NCBI GenBank assembly: GCA_024691765.1
Contig: JAILNI010000006.1
Span: 79,993 to 143,992 of the forward strand
DNA length: 64,000 nucleotides
Source: Bacteroidales bacterium
Lineage (GTDB): Bacteria; Bacteroidota; Bacteroidia; Bacteroidales; UBA932
Direction of reading: 5' to 3'
Program-made: the position numbers and the translations under genes
The notes under the pieces: generated by a model
The model's input: only the letters and a program-made list of their open reading frames with translations
Told to the model about the DNA's origin: nothing
Database searches by the model: none
Shown: positions 27,171 through 37,447 of the stretch, piece after piece
Layout of the letters: each line of letters opens with the position of its first letter
Position numbering within the stretch: position 1 is the first letter of the stretch

Positions 27171-28334
27171 ATGAAAAAACTTATCGTTTTTGTAGCAGCT
27201 CTCCTCGTAAGCGTAGCAGCTTTCGCACAGGAGACTAACAAGGATGCCAACGGCAACACGCAGTATGGCCCTTATGAGACCAACGGTTTCTGGGACAACT
27301 GGGTAGTGGGTCTCGGCTGGAACTTCCCTTCCACCACCACCGGTCTTATCTGGATTCCCAGTTATACCCAGTGCGGAAAGCCCTTCGTCAACGGCTTCGC
27401 CATCGGTACCGAGCTCTTCGCCCTCAAGTGGATTGAACCCTGCTACGGCGTTCGTTTCGGCTGGACCGGCATGCAGACCTACCGTGCACCCGAGGATGAC
27501 GTTGTGAATCTCAACTACGCCCACGCCGACATTCTCTGGAATATCAGCAACCAGTTCTGGGGCTACAAGGAAGACAGGAAGTTCGAAGTATCTCCCTATC
27601 TCTCCCTCGCTCCCGTGCTGAGGAGTGGCAAGAGCCTCTCCGCAGGTGCAGGCGCAGGTGTCTTTGCGACCTATGCATTCAACAAGAAGTGGGGCCTCTT
27701 CGGTGAACTCGGCGGAATCCTCGCCGACGCCCACGTCATTGGCCACCCCGCCGATACCTACAACTTCTGGAAAGCTGAAATCGGTGTTACCTATTCCTTC
27801 GAGCGCAGCAACTGGACCCGCAAGGCCACTACCGTAGCCGCCTACACCGCCGCCGTTGCCGCCGCCAAGGCCGCTGCCGATCAGGCCGCTGCCGACAAGG
27901 ATGCAGCCGAAGCCGCCAAGGCCGCCGCTCAGGACAGCGAGAAGGCACTTGCCGACGAGAACCAGAAGCTCAAGGACGAGCTCGCCAACAGCCACAACTA
28001 CGGCGACCTCTTCGACGAGCCCATCGTTGCTTACTTCGAGATTGGCCAGGCCAAGCTCACCGCAAAGGAGAAGGAGCACGTGAAGTATGTTGCCAAGAAC
28101 ATCATTGCCCGCGGCGAGAACGTGAAGTTCACCCTCAGCGGAAACGCCGACAGCAAGACCGGCAGCAAGAAGCGCAACCAGCAGCTCTCCGAGCAGCGCG
28201 CCGACTATGTTTACAAGATGATGACCGAGGAACTCGGAATCGACGGCAGCCGCTTCACCGTGAAGGCCAACGGCGCCAACGACATCTTCGACAGCCCGGA
28301 ACTCAACCGTGCCGTTATCATCGAGAAGCAGTAA
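27171..28334 (+). CDS. OmpA-family outer membrane protein with Ala-rich coiled-coil linker (ATG at 27171)
   Basis: Signal peptide MKKLIVFVAALLVSVAAFAQ, beta-barrel-like N-terminus, OmpA motif YFEIGQAKLTAKEKEHV ... LSGNADSKTGSKKRNQQLSEQRADYV. Confidence 0.9.
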   Translation: MKKLIVFVAALLVSVAAFAQETNKDANGNTQYGPYETNGFWDNWVVGLGWNFPSTTTGLIWIPSYTQCGKPFVNGFAIGTELFALKWIEPCYGVRFGWTGMQTYRAPEDDVVNLNYAHADILWNISNQFWGYKEDRKFEVSPYLSLAPVLRSGKSLSAGAGAGVFATYAFNKKWGLFGELGGILADAHVIGHPADTYNFWKAEIGVTYSFERSNWTRKATTVAAYTAAVAAAKAAADQAAADKDAAEAAKAAAQDSEKALADENQKLKDELANSHNYGDLFDEPIVAYFEIGQAKLTAKEKEHVKYVAKNIIARGENVKFTLSGNADSKTGSKKRNQQLSEQRADYVYKMMTEELGIDGSRFTVKANGANDIFDSPELNRAVIIEKQ

Positions 28335-28358
28335 TATGGGCGTCAGCCTTAAGAATAA

Positions 28359-28385
28359 AGAGCGGTCGAACGGCCGCTCTTTTTC
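28359..28385 (+). terminator. Intrinsic terminator after the OmpA-family gene
   Basis: AGAGCGG TCGAACGG CCGCTCT TTTTC. Confidence 0.8.
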
Positions 28386-28507
28386 GTGTGCCCGGCCGCA
28401 ATCGACACCGGGCTCTATCCGCTGAGCGACCGCATGCGAAGGAACCTGAGGCGCTTCGGTATCCTGAAAAGCCCGCAGTGGCTCGTCCACAAAGCCCTTA
28501 AGGCCAC

Positions 28508-28534
28508 GAAAAAAGGGCGGAGAATTCTCCGCCC
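28508..28534 (-). terminator. Intrinsic terminator for the minus-strand operon
   Basis: Perfect 20-bp palindrome GGGCGGAGAATTCTCCGCCC (28515-28534) followed by TTTTTT on the minus strand. Confidence 0.85.
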
Positions 28535-28658
28535 TTGTCGTAATTGCCCTCGCCGTCGGTGTTGTAGCCATACCACTTGCCTACCTCGGAGGTGGAAGCG
28601 GGTTCGTTACTGCTGCAGCCGCTGAATAAGGGCTGCCGCCATGATTGCATAAAATAAT

Positions 28659-30977
28659 CTATTTCCCAATCGCCGCGTCGGCGAAGTCCAGAAGCCAGCG
28701 CCAGTCCTCGGCCGCTATGCCGTGGCCGCCGGAGCGGCGGACGTAGCCGAGGTCGCGACCGATGGCGGAGGTGTCGAGGTCGGCCGGCCACGGCACTTCC
28801 GGGAGGCCCGAGCCTCCCAGAAATCGCCATACCGGCGATGCGGCCTGCAGTGCCAGAAACTCCCCGCGGGTGTCGAACCAGGGGTTGTTGAAGCCCTCCA
28901 CCAGGAGAGGCCTCGGGGCTATGCAGGCGAGAAGCATGTGCTGGTCGAAGGGAAGCTTCCATTCGCTTGCGGCATATTTGGAGAATTCGGGGCACCACCA
29001 GTGGGGGAACATTTCCACCTGGGAACCCACGTACTCGCCGAAGTTCCTCTTCGCGAGAGGAACCCCTCCGCCGCCGGTCTGGTTCACCACGACCGCGGCG
29101 AAGCGTTCGTCGAACGCTCCGGCAAGAAGGGCCGCCTTCCCAAGGCGGGAACAGCCGGTTACCACTACTTTCGAGGCATCTATGCGAGGATCGCCTTCCA
29201 GCATGTCGAGCCCGCGGCAAAGTCCCCAGGCCCACTTCATCAGCGCGCAGGAAAGTCCTGCCTGTTTGTCAGCCTCCTCCGGATCGGGATAGACCTCCTC
29301 GTAGCAGGCGGTGGCGAAAGCGTAGCCTCGAGAGAAAAGCTCCCTGAACGGGAAAACGGTAACAGAGTTGTCGGAAGCCTTGTCCAGGACTTTCCCGTTG
29401 CCGTAGTAATTCATCATGAGAACAGCGGGCAACGGACCGGTAGCGCCTGAGGGGTAGAGCACCATCCAGTCGATATGAGGGCAGAGGGCGCCGTCTGCGA
29501 AATTCATGCGCACGAGCCTTCGCACGGCAGTACCGTCAAGCGCCGGACCCTCTTCGAGAACCTCGGTGGAGAAAGGCTGAGCAGGAGGCATCTGCCCGTA
29601 CATCTCACGCTCGAAGAGCGAAAGTATCTCCTTCCTGCGAGCAGGCCACTGCTCAGGGGAGGCTACCGGCATGCCGTCGGCGAAGCTAAGCGGATCCGGC
29701 AGCTCGTAGGGCGACACATTGCTCTCGTCACTGTTGTAGATATAGCGGAACTTGTTTCCCTTGAAAACCAGTCCGGAAACCTCATACTGGTCGGGCATCT
29801 CTACTATCCGCTTCGCCTGCCTGAGCTTCAGGTTGCAATAGCGGAAAACTATGTCCGAAGCATACGAACGGGGGATATCCTCCCTTCCCTTAAGGTCGAA
29901 AAACTGGGTCCAGGGCTTCACATATATGCCGTATTTGGCCTTGCCTTCGACGTTCTGGAGCATGATATGGCTGTAATGCTGCGGGGTGTCGGGCCTCATC
30001 TTCAGCCACAGCACCCTTTCTGTGCCGTCCACCTTGGAGTCGCGGAGAATGATGTTCTCGGCCTTCACGCATTCGCTGCCCAGCACCAGAGCCCCCGGGC
30101 CGTGCCCGAAGTTGCATTTGTCTATCAGAATGCGTTCGTCGGGGCCGTTGTCGGGGTCGTTGTCCGCCCACGGGCCCTTTCCTCCCTTGAGGGAGATATG
30201 GTCGTCGCCGCAGGCTATGCTGCAGTGCTTGATGAGTACGTCGCTGCAGGCGTCGATGTCGATGCCGTCGGAGCTGGGAGCCTTCACCGGCTTGATCGGA
30301 GCGTAGATGTCAACCCTCTTTATCTTCACGCGCGCGCACTTATAGAGATGTATGTTCCAGAAGGCGGAGTTGCGAAGGGTCACGCCACTTATGGAGACGT
30401 CGCGGCTGCCGGAGATTCCGATCAGCCGGGGGCGCCGGACTTCCAGGTTGGTGCAGGCGGGATTGGCCTTTCGCGTAGCCCAGAAAGCCTCCCAGAAAGG
30501 TTGGCCGTTGCCGTCGAGGGAGCCATCACCGTCAATGGTAAAGCCGTCGCAGCCGGAAGCATTGACAAGGGCGGACACATAGGGCTGCAGCACGCCTTCG
30601 ATATGCACGGGGATGTCGGGATAGTCGGCAAGGTCGGTACTGCCCTTGAGCACGGCATCCTCTTCCAGGAGAAGATGGGTGCCGGGTTTGAAGAAGAGGG
30701 CGCCCGAGAGCCATACCCCCTTGGGGATGACAACCGTGCCTCCCTTTACCGCAGCCGCGTCGATGGCTTTCTGGACGGCCTCCGTCTGCACTTTGGAACT
30801 GTCGCGAACGGCCCCGTAGCGGGTAATCACGAAGCGTTTGGCCTGCTGCCCCTGTACACCCTCGATGTCCTTCAGTAACCATTGGTCGATGACGCTTCCG
30901 TCGGGCCATTTGGCCGCCTGGCTCCATCCCGGAACGGACAGTGCCAGCAAAGCGAGTGACAGGATGAATCTTCTCAT
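28659..30977 (-). CDS. GH28-like polygalacturonase fused to a CE15-like glucuronoyl esterase domain
   Basis: GH28 motifs SSDGIDIDACSDVLIKHCSIACGDD, FGHGPGALVLGSE; C-terminal esterase motif VVTGCSRLGKAALLAGAFDERF and APRPLLVEG. Confidence 0.82.
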   Translation of the reverse strand: MRRFILSLALLALSVPGWSQAAKWPDGSVIDQWLLKDIEGVQGQQAKRFVITRYGAVRDSSKVQTEAVQKAIDAAAVKGGTVVIPKGVWLSGALFFKPGTHLLLEEDAVLKGSTDLADYPDIPVHIEGVLQPYVSALVNASGCDGFTIDGDGSLDGNGQPFWEAFWATRKANPACTNLEVRRPRLIGISGSRDVSISGVTLRNSAFWNIHLYKCARVKIKRVDIYAPIKPVKAPSSDGIDIDACSDVLIKHCSIACGDDHISLKGGKGPWADNDPDNGPDERILIDKCNFGHGPGALVLGSECVKAENIILRDSKVDGTERVLWLKMRPDTPQHYSHIMLQNVEGKAKYGIYVKPWTQFFDLKGREDIPRSYASDIVFRYCNLKLRQAKRIVEMPDQYEVSGLVFKGNKFRYIYNSDESNVSPYELPDPLSFADGMPVASPEQWPARRKEILSLFEREMYGQMPPAQPFSTEVLEEGPALDGTAVRRLVRMNFADGALCPHIDWMVLYPSGATGPLPAVLMMNYYGNGKVLDKASDNSVTVFPFRELFSRGYAFATACYEEVYPDPEEADKQAGLSCALMKWAWGLCRGLDMLEGDPRIDASKVVVTGCSRLGKAALLAGAFDERFAAVVVNQTGGGGVPLAKRNFGEYVGSQVEMFPHWWCPEFSKYAASEWKLPFDQHMLLACIAPRPLLVEGFNNPWFDTRGEFLALQAASPVWRFLGGSGLPEVPWPADLDTSAIGRDLGYVRRSGGHGIAAEDWRWLLDFADAAIGK

Positions 30978-33559
30978 AAGAGAACGGTCAGGTGATAGTC
31001 GCCGGAAGTATACTCTTTAGCTTCAGTTTCTCCGGGAAGGGTGACGGACGCGGTGGCTCCTTCGGGGATGGAGAAGTCCCACAGCCACTCGTCGCCGTCG
31101 TACTCCCAACTGCTGGTGATAAGGCCTGCGGCCGAGTGGAAGGATGCGTCTATGCTGCCGAGGCGCCTGTCGGGAACGGGCTTCATGATGATGTGCCTGA
31201 ATCCCGGCTGCGCCGGATCCGCGGCTATGCCGGCGACGGTCTCCCATAACCACTGGCAGACGCAGCCGTAGGCGTAGTGGTTGAAGCTGTTCATACCCTT
31301 CGGGCCCATGCCGGACTCTATCGTGTAGCTGTTCCAGCGCTCCCATATGGTAGTGGCGCCGTTGTCCACGCTGTAAAGCCAGCTGGGATTCCTGTGTTGC
31401 AGGAGCAGTTCCCAGGCTATGTCGGCCATGTCGTTGTCGCTAAGGGTCTGCATGAGTATGGATGTGCCGAGGAACCCGGTCTGAAGGCAGTTTTCGTGCT
31501 CTTCGAAGTTGGCGCGAAGACGCTCGATGATGCCCCCGCGTGCATCCCCCTCGAAGAGTTTGCACCGCAGGGCGAAGAGGGCGGGAGTCTGCATGGTGTT
31601 GAGAATATCCGTGCGGAACAGCCCGTCGGGGGTGAAGAAGCGGCCTCGCATGTACTCCCTCGTTTCATCGGCAAGTGCGAGATACTCCGAGGCGTCGCGA
31701 CCGGTGGCTGCGGCCATGTCGGCCATCATCCATGCGTCGGTCACAAGATAGCAGGCGCTCAGGAAGCTCCAGTATTCGATGGATTCAGGCAGGGGCTGCC
31801 ATTTGCCCGCCGCGTCCTTGTACTGGGCCCTGTGGCTGGCTGTCTCCAGCGGCTCGTAGCTGAGCCAGTCGGCATACTGGCTGTTGCCGTTTTCATAGGC
31901 GAGCGCCTGGTGGTCGTATTTCATTGGAGCAATATGGTCCATCCAGAGCTTCATGGATTCCCAGTTCTCTTCCACAATTGCGGTATCACCGAACTGCTTC
32001 CATACAGTCCAGGGCACTATCACTCCGGCATCCGCCCAGCCGAGGCGCGTGAGGCTGCCTCCGTACTGGGCTGTAGGGGCCACGCCGGGGAAGGAGCCTT
32101 CGGGAGTCTGGCTGTCGCGCATGTCGCGCATCCATTTATGGAAGAAACTGCGGGTGTCGGCGAAGAAGGTGCCGGTCTCGGTGAACACCTGGGTGTCAGC
32201 CGTCCATCCGAGACGCTCGTTGCGCTGCGGGCAGTCGGTGGGAACCGAAAGGTAGTTGGAGCGCTGTCCCCAGAGGGTGTTGCTGATGAGGCGGTTGACG
32301 TCGTCGCTGCCGGTGATGATGCTTCCTGTTTCGAGGGCTTCGGAGATCGAGCTGACGGGTACGGACTTCAGGCCGCTTATGCGAACGTCTCCCGTGGCCT
32401 CGACCGAAATATAACGGTAGCCGAAGAAGGTGCAGTGCGGACGGTAGTGCTCCCTGCCCCTGCCTGAGAAGGTGTACTGCAGTATCATGCCGTCGGCGGG
32501 GATGCGCAGGTTGGTCCTGTGGCAACTGCCTTCGGGGCCGTCCATTCCGCGGCTGAGGGCTCCGTTGCCGTCGTTCAGCAGTTCTGCGGGAAGACAGGAG
32601 AGGACAGTTCCTTCGGCGGCGCTGAAAACGAAGTCGGGCACTGCCGCGGCGTTCTGGCCGAAGTCCACCACCAGCACTTCGCCGGGATGCAGCCTTATGG
32701 TTCCGCCGCGGGAGTAGTCGCGCAGTTTGACCACCGTCCCGTAAGCCTCCTCGCTGTCTCCTTCAACGTCTCTCCAGACATATGCTTCAACAGGCTTCAT
32801 GGCAAGGTCTTCACGGAAATAAATCTCCGCCCCGGCAGTGGGTACTATTTCCCCATTGAATTCCTCGTTCAGTTCGGGAACTCCCAGATTGGAGCCGTCG
32901 GCCGGAACGGGTATGCGGGCGTCGTATTCCTCGCCGTCGAATATGGCAGCATGGGTGACGGGTCCGGCCACTCCGGCCCTCCAGGAGAGAGTGTCGGTGC
33001 CTATGAGTTCGGTGCTGCCGTCGCTGTAGCTGAGCTTGAGCACGCCGCGGAAGGCAGGCTTGCGCCCTATCATACCCCTGTGCCTTTTCGGGGTGACTAT
33101 CTTGTCGGCCCACCAGCCGGGAGTTACCTGCACCGAGAGCAGGTTCTCGGCCCCTGCGACTTTGCGCATGGCGTCGGTAACGTCGTAAGTGAAGGCGATC
33201 TTGGTCTTCGCGTAATGGGTGAAGCCGGGCTTGAGTATCTCTTCGCCTACGGGCTTTCCGTTGACGAACAGCTGATAGACTCCAAGGCCGGATGTCATCC
33301 ACACCGCGGATTCCAGCCTGGAAGCGTTGGGCACGCTGCGGATGAACCAGCTGGCGCCGTCGGCCGCGCGGCAGTCGGTCTTTTCCATCACCCTGCCGGT
33401 TACAACCGGGGCGTCGGCCGCCGAAATCCATACTGAGGAATCCCATGCGCTGCTCTCAAGCGCATCTGTAAGCTGCCCGACTCCGCGACCGGAGGGGCAG
33501 CAGGAAACCAGGTACAAAACTCCTGCAAGGAGCAGGACCGTTACTGAACGTCTATCCAT
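30974..33559 (-). CDS. GH78-like alpha-L-rhamnosidase (lipoprotein)
   Basis: LSVPTDCPQRNERLGWTADTQVFTETGTFFADTRSFFHKWMRDMRDSQ, WADAGVIVPWTVW; lipobox LYLVSCC. Confidence 0.9.
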   Translation of the reverse strand: MDRRSVTVLLLAGVLYLVSCCPSGRGVGQLTDALESSAWDSSVWISAADAPVVTGRVMEKTDCRAADGASWFIRSVPNASRLESAVWMTSGLGVYQLFVNGKPVGEEILKPGFTHYAKTKIAFTYDVTDAMRKVAGAENLLSVQVTPGWWADKIVTPKRHRGMIGRKPAFRGVLKLSYSDGSTELIGTDTLSWRAGVAGPVTHAAIFDGEEYDARIPVPADGSNLGVPELNEEFNGEIVPTAGAEIYFREDLAMKPVEAYVWRDVEGDSEEAYGTVVKLRDYSRGGTIRLHPGEVLVVDFGQNAAAVPDFVFSAAEGTVLSCLPAELLNDGNGALSRGMDGPEGSCHRTNLRIPADGMILQYTFSGRGREHYRPHCTFFGYRYISVEATGDVRISGLKSVPVSSISEALETGSIITGSDDVNRLISNTLWGQRSNYLSVPTDCPQRNERLGWTADTQVFTETGTFFADTRSFFHKWMRDMRDSQTPEGSFPGVAPTAQYGGSLTRLGWADAGVIVPWTVWKQFGDTAIVEENWESMKLWMDHIAPMKYDHQALAYENGNSQYADWLSYEPLETASHRAQYKDAAGKWQPLPESIEYWSFLSACYLVTDAWMMADMAAATGRDASEYLALADETREYMRGRFFTPDGLFRTDILNTMQTPALFALRCKLFEGDARGGIIERLRANFEEHENCLQTGFLGTSILMQTLSDNDMADIAWELLLQHRNPSWLYSVDNGATTIWERWNSYTIESGMGPKGMNSFNHYAYGCVCQWLWETVAGIAADPAQPGFRHIIMKPVPDRRLGSIDASFHSAAGLITSSWEYDGDEWLWDFSIPEGATASVTLPGETEAKEYTSGDYHLTVLL

Positions 33560-36414
33560 GATCCAACCTGACTGTAGATATAATTAGCCATCACACTCAT
33601 ACCGGCGGCATTGGGATGCGCATAGTCGAATTTGGGAATACCCGTGGAGGAATTGGCGTGGAAGCCGTATTCACCCAGCAGGTCTGCGACGCGCACATAG
33701 TCGTAGTGGTCAGCGATGAGGCGTATTGCCTCACCCATACCGAGTTGTACGTAATCGCCTATCACACAGACTATTTTGACCGAAGGATAGCGAGTCTTGA
33801 GCATCCTTATCAGGCGTATGTATGCCGATGCGAACGTCTTGCCGTCGAGTGCGTCGGCTTCGTCCACGCTGGTGGCGAGGTCGCCTTCTTCAAGCAGGTC
33901 GGCCAGATCCGATTTGAACGAATCGGGGAAGGTTTTGGAACTCATGGCAAGCCCATCGATCAGTTCTTCGCTTGCGTTGTTGTAGAGGGTGTGGCCGTAG
34001 TCGTTGGTGCCGCCGTGGATGAACACTACGTCGGGATCGCCAAGGCCTTTCTGCTGCAACCTGGTGCCGAAGTCCCAGCCGTACCAGTAGGCGCCCGAGT
34101 CGCCGGTAGTGTTCTGCACCACGGTGGTGTTGCCGGCGGAGATGTTCTTCTCGAACTTGCCGTAGCTCATCTTGTCGTAAATGAGCCTGTACCACCAGGT
34201 TTTGGAAACATCGTCCACGTCGCAGCCGCTCTTCGGATAGTATGCGCCGCCCTTGGTGGTGTCGCACCAGCCAGCGTAAGTGGAGATGGAGTCGCCCAGG
34301 ATACTCACCTTGACGGTGCGGTTGGGATCCTCCATGGCGATAATCTTTACAACGATGTCGGCTATATTGAAACGGTTTTTCGAAGACACGTTATTCAGAG
34401 AGCCTATAATGAGGTGGTCCTGATTGCTTACTCCTTCAATCGTTACTGTCTTGGTGTACCATTTCTTCTGCGTGGTGTTCGCAAGACCGAGGGCGTGGCC
34501 ATTGGAAAGAGAAGCACCAGTATACTTGCAGTAGGACGCGTTTGTTACATCCGCCGTGGAATTCATCGTCAGCCCGGATTCGGCGAATACCGCAACATCT
34601 ACATTGCTTGCTTTCTCGTGCAACAGGGCTGTGACGGTTATGCTGAGTGTGGCTTTATGCCCATTAGGAATACCGGAAAGCTTTGGCGTAACGATGTGTG
34701 TGCGGCCGCTGGTGGTGGCAACACGAAAATAACCGGTCCTGGAATAGACCGCGCTGTTGCCAAAGAAACCCCAGCCGTTTGCCAGGCGCCTTCCCGGGGT
34801 CATCTGGACAGAGTTTCCCCAGAAGCGTGTGCCGGTGCTGGTATAGTTCTCTATGAAGCCTTCCGGATCCTCTCCGGAGGGAGGATTCAGATTGCGGGTA
34901 CTCGAGGAAGGCATAAATCCTGCAGCCTTGTCCCACTCATCAGGGCCATAGGTCTCGGAGAAGTCTTCGGCCAAGATGATGTCGCCAACCGCTGCATCGG
35001 AAACTGTGGAAGCGTCCACCCTGGTAAATGATGTGGTAGTCGCCTTGATAACATCGGAGCTCTTCTCGGCCCCTTCGGTAGTGTCAGTAGCCTTGAACCA
35101 GTAATCGGTAGCTGGATCCAGACCGCCGAAGATAAAGCGGGGCTGCAGGTCGCTCCATTTTCCACTGTCGGCATCTATGTTATGGGAAACCACCAGGTCG
35201 GTGCAGGCAGCGTCCCTGTAAAGAGCGATAGTCCAGGGCTTTGCGATGTCGTCGGCCGCCGATACTCCTTCCGTCCATGTAAAGGTGAGGGAGCAGGAAG
35301 TGGCTTTGCCCAGCGAGGCCTGAACATCGGGAAGCTCAGGAGTCTCCTCAATAGAAACTATCTTTACCGTAACATCGGACAGATAGAAACGGTTCTTTGA
35401 GGTACCACTTACAACATTGTCTTCGAGCGATCCGATAAGAAGCTGGCATTCTGAATCTACATTCTCAAGGATGGCCGTCTCGGTAACGAAGTCCTTAGTC
35501 GTGGAAATGTCGAAGGCAACGCCGTTTGCCAGCGAGGCTCCGGTGTATTTCTTATAGCTTGAATTGCCTGGGTCGGTGGTGTAGTCCATCGTAAGACCCT
35601 TCTCGGCAAAGACGGCCAGTTGTATGCCGCTGTCGTATTTGGTGGCTGTTACAGTCACTTCTACGGTGGCAAGCTTGCCCTCGGGGATGCCGGAGAGCGG
35701 AGGCGTTACCATGTGCGTGCGGCCGCCGGATTCTCCGACGCGAAGATAGGCGTTCCTGAGGAAAGTGGAGCTGTTGCCGAAGAAGCCCCAGCCTTTGGAA
35801 AGACGGCTGTCGTCCAGATGGACGTTGGTGCCGAAAATTCGGTTATCGGTGTTGTCGTAGGATGTGAACGAGCCAGTAGGATTCTCCCCAGAGGGAACAT
35901 TCAGATTCTTTGGGCTGGGCACAAAGCCTGCAGCGCTGGAGAGTTCGTCCGGACCCCAGCTGATTTCGGAGAAGTCTTCGGCCAGAATTACATCGCCTGC
36001 GGCGGCATTGCTTACGGTAGTAGGATCCACCACTGTAAAGGCCGTGGTCTGGCCTGAAACCACGTTCGAGACCTCACCGGTTTCGGTATTGGTGACCCTG
36101 AACCAGTAGCTGGTCTCGGGCTGCAGACCGCCAAAGACGAACCTCAGCGGCTTGCTGGCCCAGCAGTCATGTCCCTTTTCTATCTCGAACGACACCTGCA
36201 GGTCGGTGCAGGCTGCGTCCCTGAAGAGCTCGATCCTGTAAGGCACTTCGGCATCTTCGGCCGCAGTGCCGCCCGTTGTCCAGCCGAATACGAGCGTTGA
36301 CGAACTGCCGTGCACGAATTCCGGATCAGGTTTGGGCTCGGGTTTTTCTTCTTCCTTGCATGCCGTCAGCAGAAGGGCGGGCAGCAGGAGCAGATAAAGC
36401 AGCTTTTTCAACAT
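33541..36414 (-). CDS. Multidomain lipoprotein: two repeated AEDFSE/Fn3-like modules plus C-terminal SGNH/GDSL hydrolase
   Basis: Lipobox LLLPALLLTACKEE; repeated DVILAEDFSE...GPDE...AAGF.PS module; SGNH blocks SILGDSISTYAGW, HGGTNDYG, FDYAHPNAAG. Confidence 0.85.
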   Translation of the reverse strand: MLKKLLYLLLLPALLLTACKEEEKPEPKPDPEFVHGSSSTLVFGWTTGGTAAEDAEVPYRIELFRDAACTDLQVSFEIEKGHDCWASKPLRFVFGGLQPETSYWFRVTNTETGEVSNVVSGQTTAFTVVDPTTVSNAAAGDVILAEDFSEISWGPDELSSAAGFVPSPKNLNVPSGENPTGSFTSYDNTDNRIFGTNVHLDDSRLSKGWGFFGNSSTFLRNAYLRVGESGGRTHMVTPPLSGIPEGKLATVEVTVTATKYDSGIQLAVFAEKGLTMDYTTDPGNSSYKKYTGASLANGVAFDISTTKDFVTETAILENVDSECQLLIGSLEDNVVSGTSKNRFYLSDVTVKIVSIEETPELPDVQASLGKATSCSLTFTWTEGVSAADDIAKPWTIALYRDAACTDLVVSHNIDADSGKWSDLQPRFIFGGLDPATDYWFKATDTTEGAEKSSDVIKATTTSFTRVDASTVSDAAVGDIILAEDFSETYGPDEWDKAAGFMPSSSTRNLNPPSGEDPEGFIENYTSTGTRFWGNSVQMTPGRRLANGWGFFGNSAVYSRTGYFRVATTSGRTHIVTPKLSGIPNGHKATLSITVTALLHEKASNVDVAVFAESGLTMNSTADVTNASYCKYTGASLSNGHALGLANTTQKKWYTKTVTIEGVSNQDHLIIGSLNNVSSKNRFNIADIVVKIIAMEDPNRTVKVSILGDSISTYAGWCDTTKGGAYYPKSGCDVDDVSKTWWYRLIYDKMSYGKFEKNISAGNTTVVQNTTGDSGAYWYGWDFGTRLQQKGLGDPDVVFIHGGTNDYGHTLYNNASEELIDGLAMSSKTFPDSFKSDLADLLEEGDLATSVDEADALDGKTFASAYIRLIRMLKTRYPSVKIVCVIGDYVQLGMGEAIRLIADHYDYVRVADLLGEYGFHANSSTGIPKFDYAHPNAAGMSVMANYIYSQVGSWIDVQ

Positions 36415-36418
36415 ATCC

Positions 36419-37399
36419 TTATTCTATCGTTATCGTTGCGGTTACCGGCAGGTGGTCCGACGGACACCATTCCTTGCCATCATGGCTGTATGTAAACACC
36501 ACGGTGCGGTAGTCGCTCGCGGAGCACCCGCGTGTGAGTATGTGGTCGATACGGCGGTCAGGCCGGTTCTTTGTGAAAGTATCAACATCATAATAATAAT
36601 CGTGAGAACTGCCGCTCAGCGTTCCCCATGTGGCAGTATTCGAGTCGGTCCACCATTGTGTAAGTATACTGTAAGTTTCCTTGCCCGGCCCGAAGTTCAT
36701 GTCGCCCGCGAGTATGGCAGGAAGAGTTCGCGCCTTTTCGGCGGCGAAACGGTTGACCACGGCCGCCATGTTGGGAGCGCCTCCCTGGTCTTTCGTAGGC
36801 ATGTGCGACACGAAAAAGTAGAAGCGCTTGCTGCTGGCCTTGTGCCTGAAGCGAATCCAGATGCATGTACGTTCCGGGCTGCCGACTTTCTCGTAGGCCT
36901 TTTCGGGGTCGGTGTACCATGTGTCGGTGCTTTTGGCGAGCCATACGTAGCCGCTCGCTTCATGGTCGAGAACGGCCGAATCGTAGGCATAACCGTTGGA
37001 GTAGGAGTATGCCAATGTGCCGGCGGAGGTGATGTCGTTGGGCCAATCCAGCTTCCATCGCCACGAGGGGCGTATGCCGCCGCACATGACCTTGAGGTCG
37101 TTGGTGCCTCCCGGGAGGAAGGTCGCGTCAAGCTCATTGAAAGCTATCAGGCTGGCTCCGGTGCCTATTATCGAATAAGCGAGCGCATTGCGGACCTTAT
37201 CCATCGTGAGAGACATCTCGTCGCAGCGGCCGGAGGGCTTGAGAAGGTTGCAGGTGGCTACCTGTATCACTGCAGGTTCTTCCACCTCCGGCACCGTCTC
37301 CTTCTCTTCGGGCTCGTCTCCGTTCTGCTCCATGCTTCCCCCGCAGGCGCTCAGCAGCACCTGCAGCAGGACAAGCAGGAGAACACTCAGCCTTCTCAT
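36419..37399 (-). CDS. Endonuclease/exonuclease/phosphatase (EEP) family lipoprotein
   Basis: LLQVLLSACGG lipobox; EEP motifs FNELDA, AGDMNFGPGKET, RRIDHILT, CPSDHLPVTATI. Confidence 0.88.
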   Translation of the reverse strand: MRRLSVLLLVLLQVLLSACGGSMEQNGDEPEEKETVPEVEEPAVIQVATCNLLKPSGRCDEMSLTMDKVRNALAYSIIGTGASLIAFNELDATFLPGGTNDLKVMCGGIRPSWRWKLDWPNDITSAGTLAYSYSNGYAYDSAVLDHEASGYVWLAKSTDTWYTDPEKAYEKVGSPERTCIWIRFRHKASSKRFYFFVSHMPTKDQGGAPNMAAVVNRFAAEKARTLPAILAGDMNFGPGKETYSILTQWWTDSNTATWGTLSGSSHDYYYDVDTFTKNRPDRRIDHILTRGCSASDYRTVVFTYSHDGKEWCPSDHLPVTATITIE

Positions 37400-37404
37400 A
37401 GATG

Positions 37405-37442
37405 GGACCCCGGGCGCCGGTCAGGGCGCCTGGGGCAAAAAG
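37405..37442. repeat. Intergenic GC-rich hairpin, copy 1
   Basis: GGACCCCGGGCGCCGGTCAGGGCGCCTGGGGCAAAAAGG; stem CCCCGGGCGCC/GGCGCCTGGGG, 6-nt loop; same sequence at 41870-41907. Confidence 0.8.
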
Positions 37443-37447
37443 GATGA

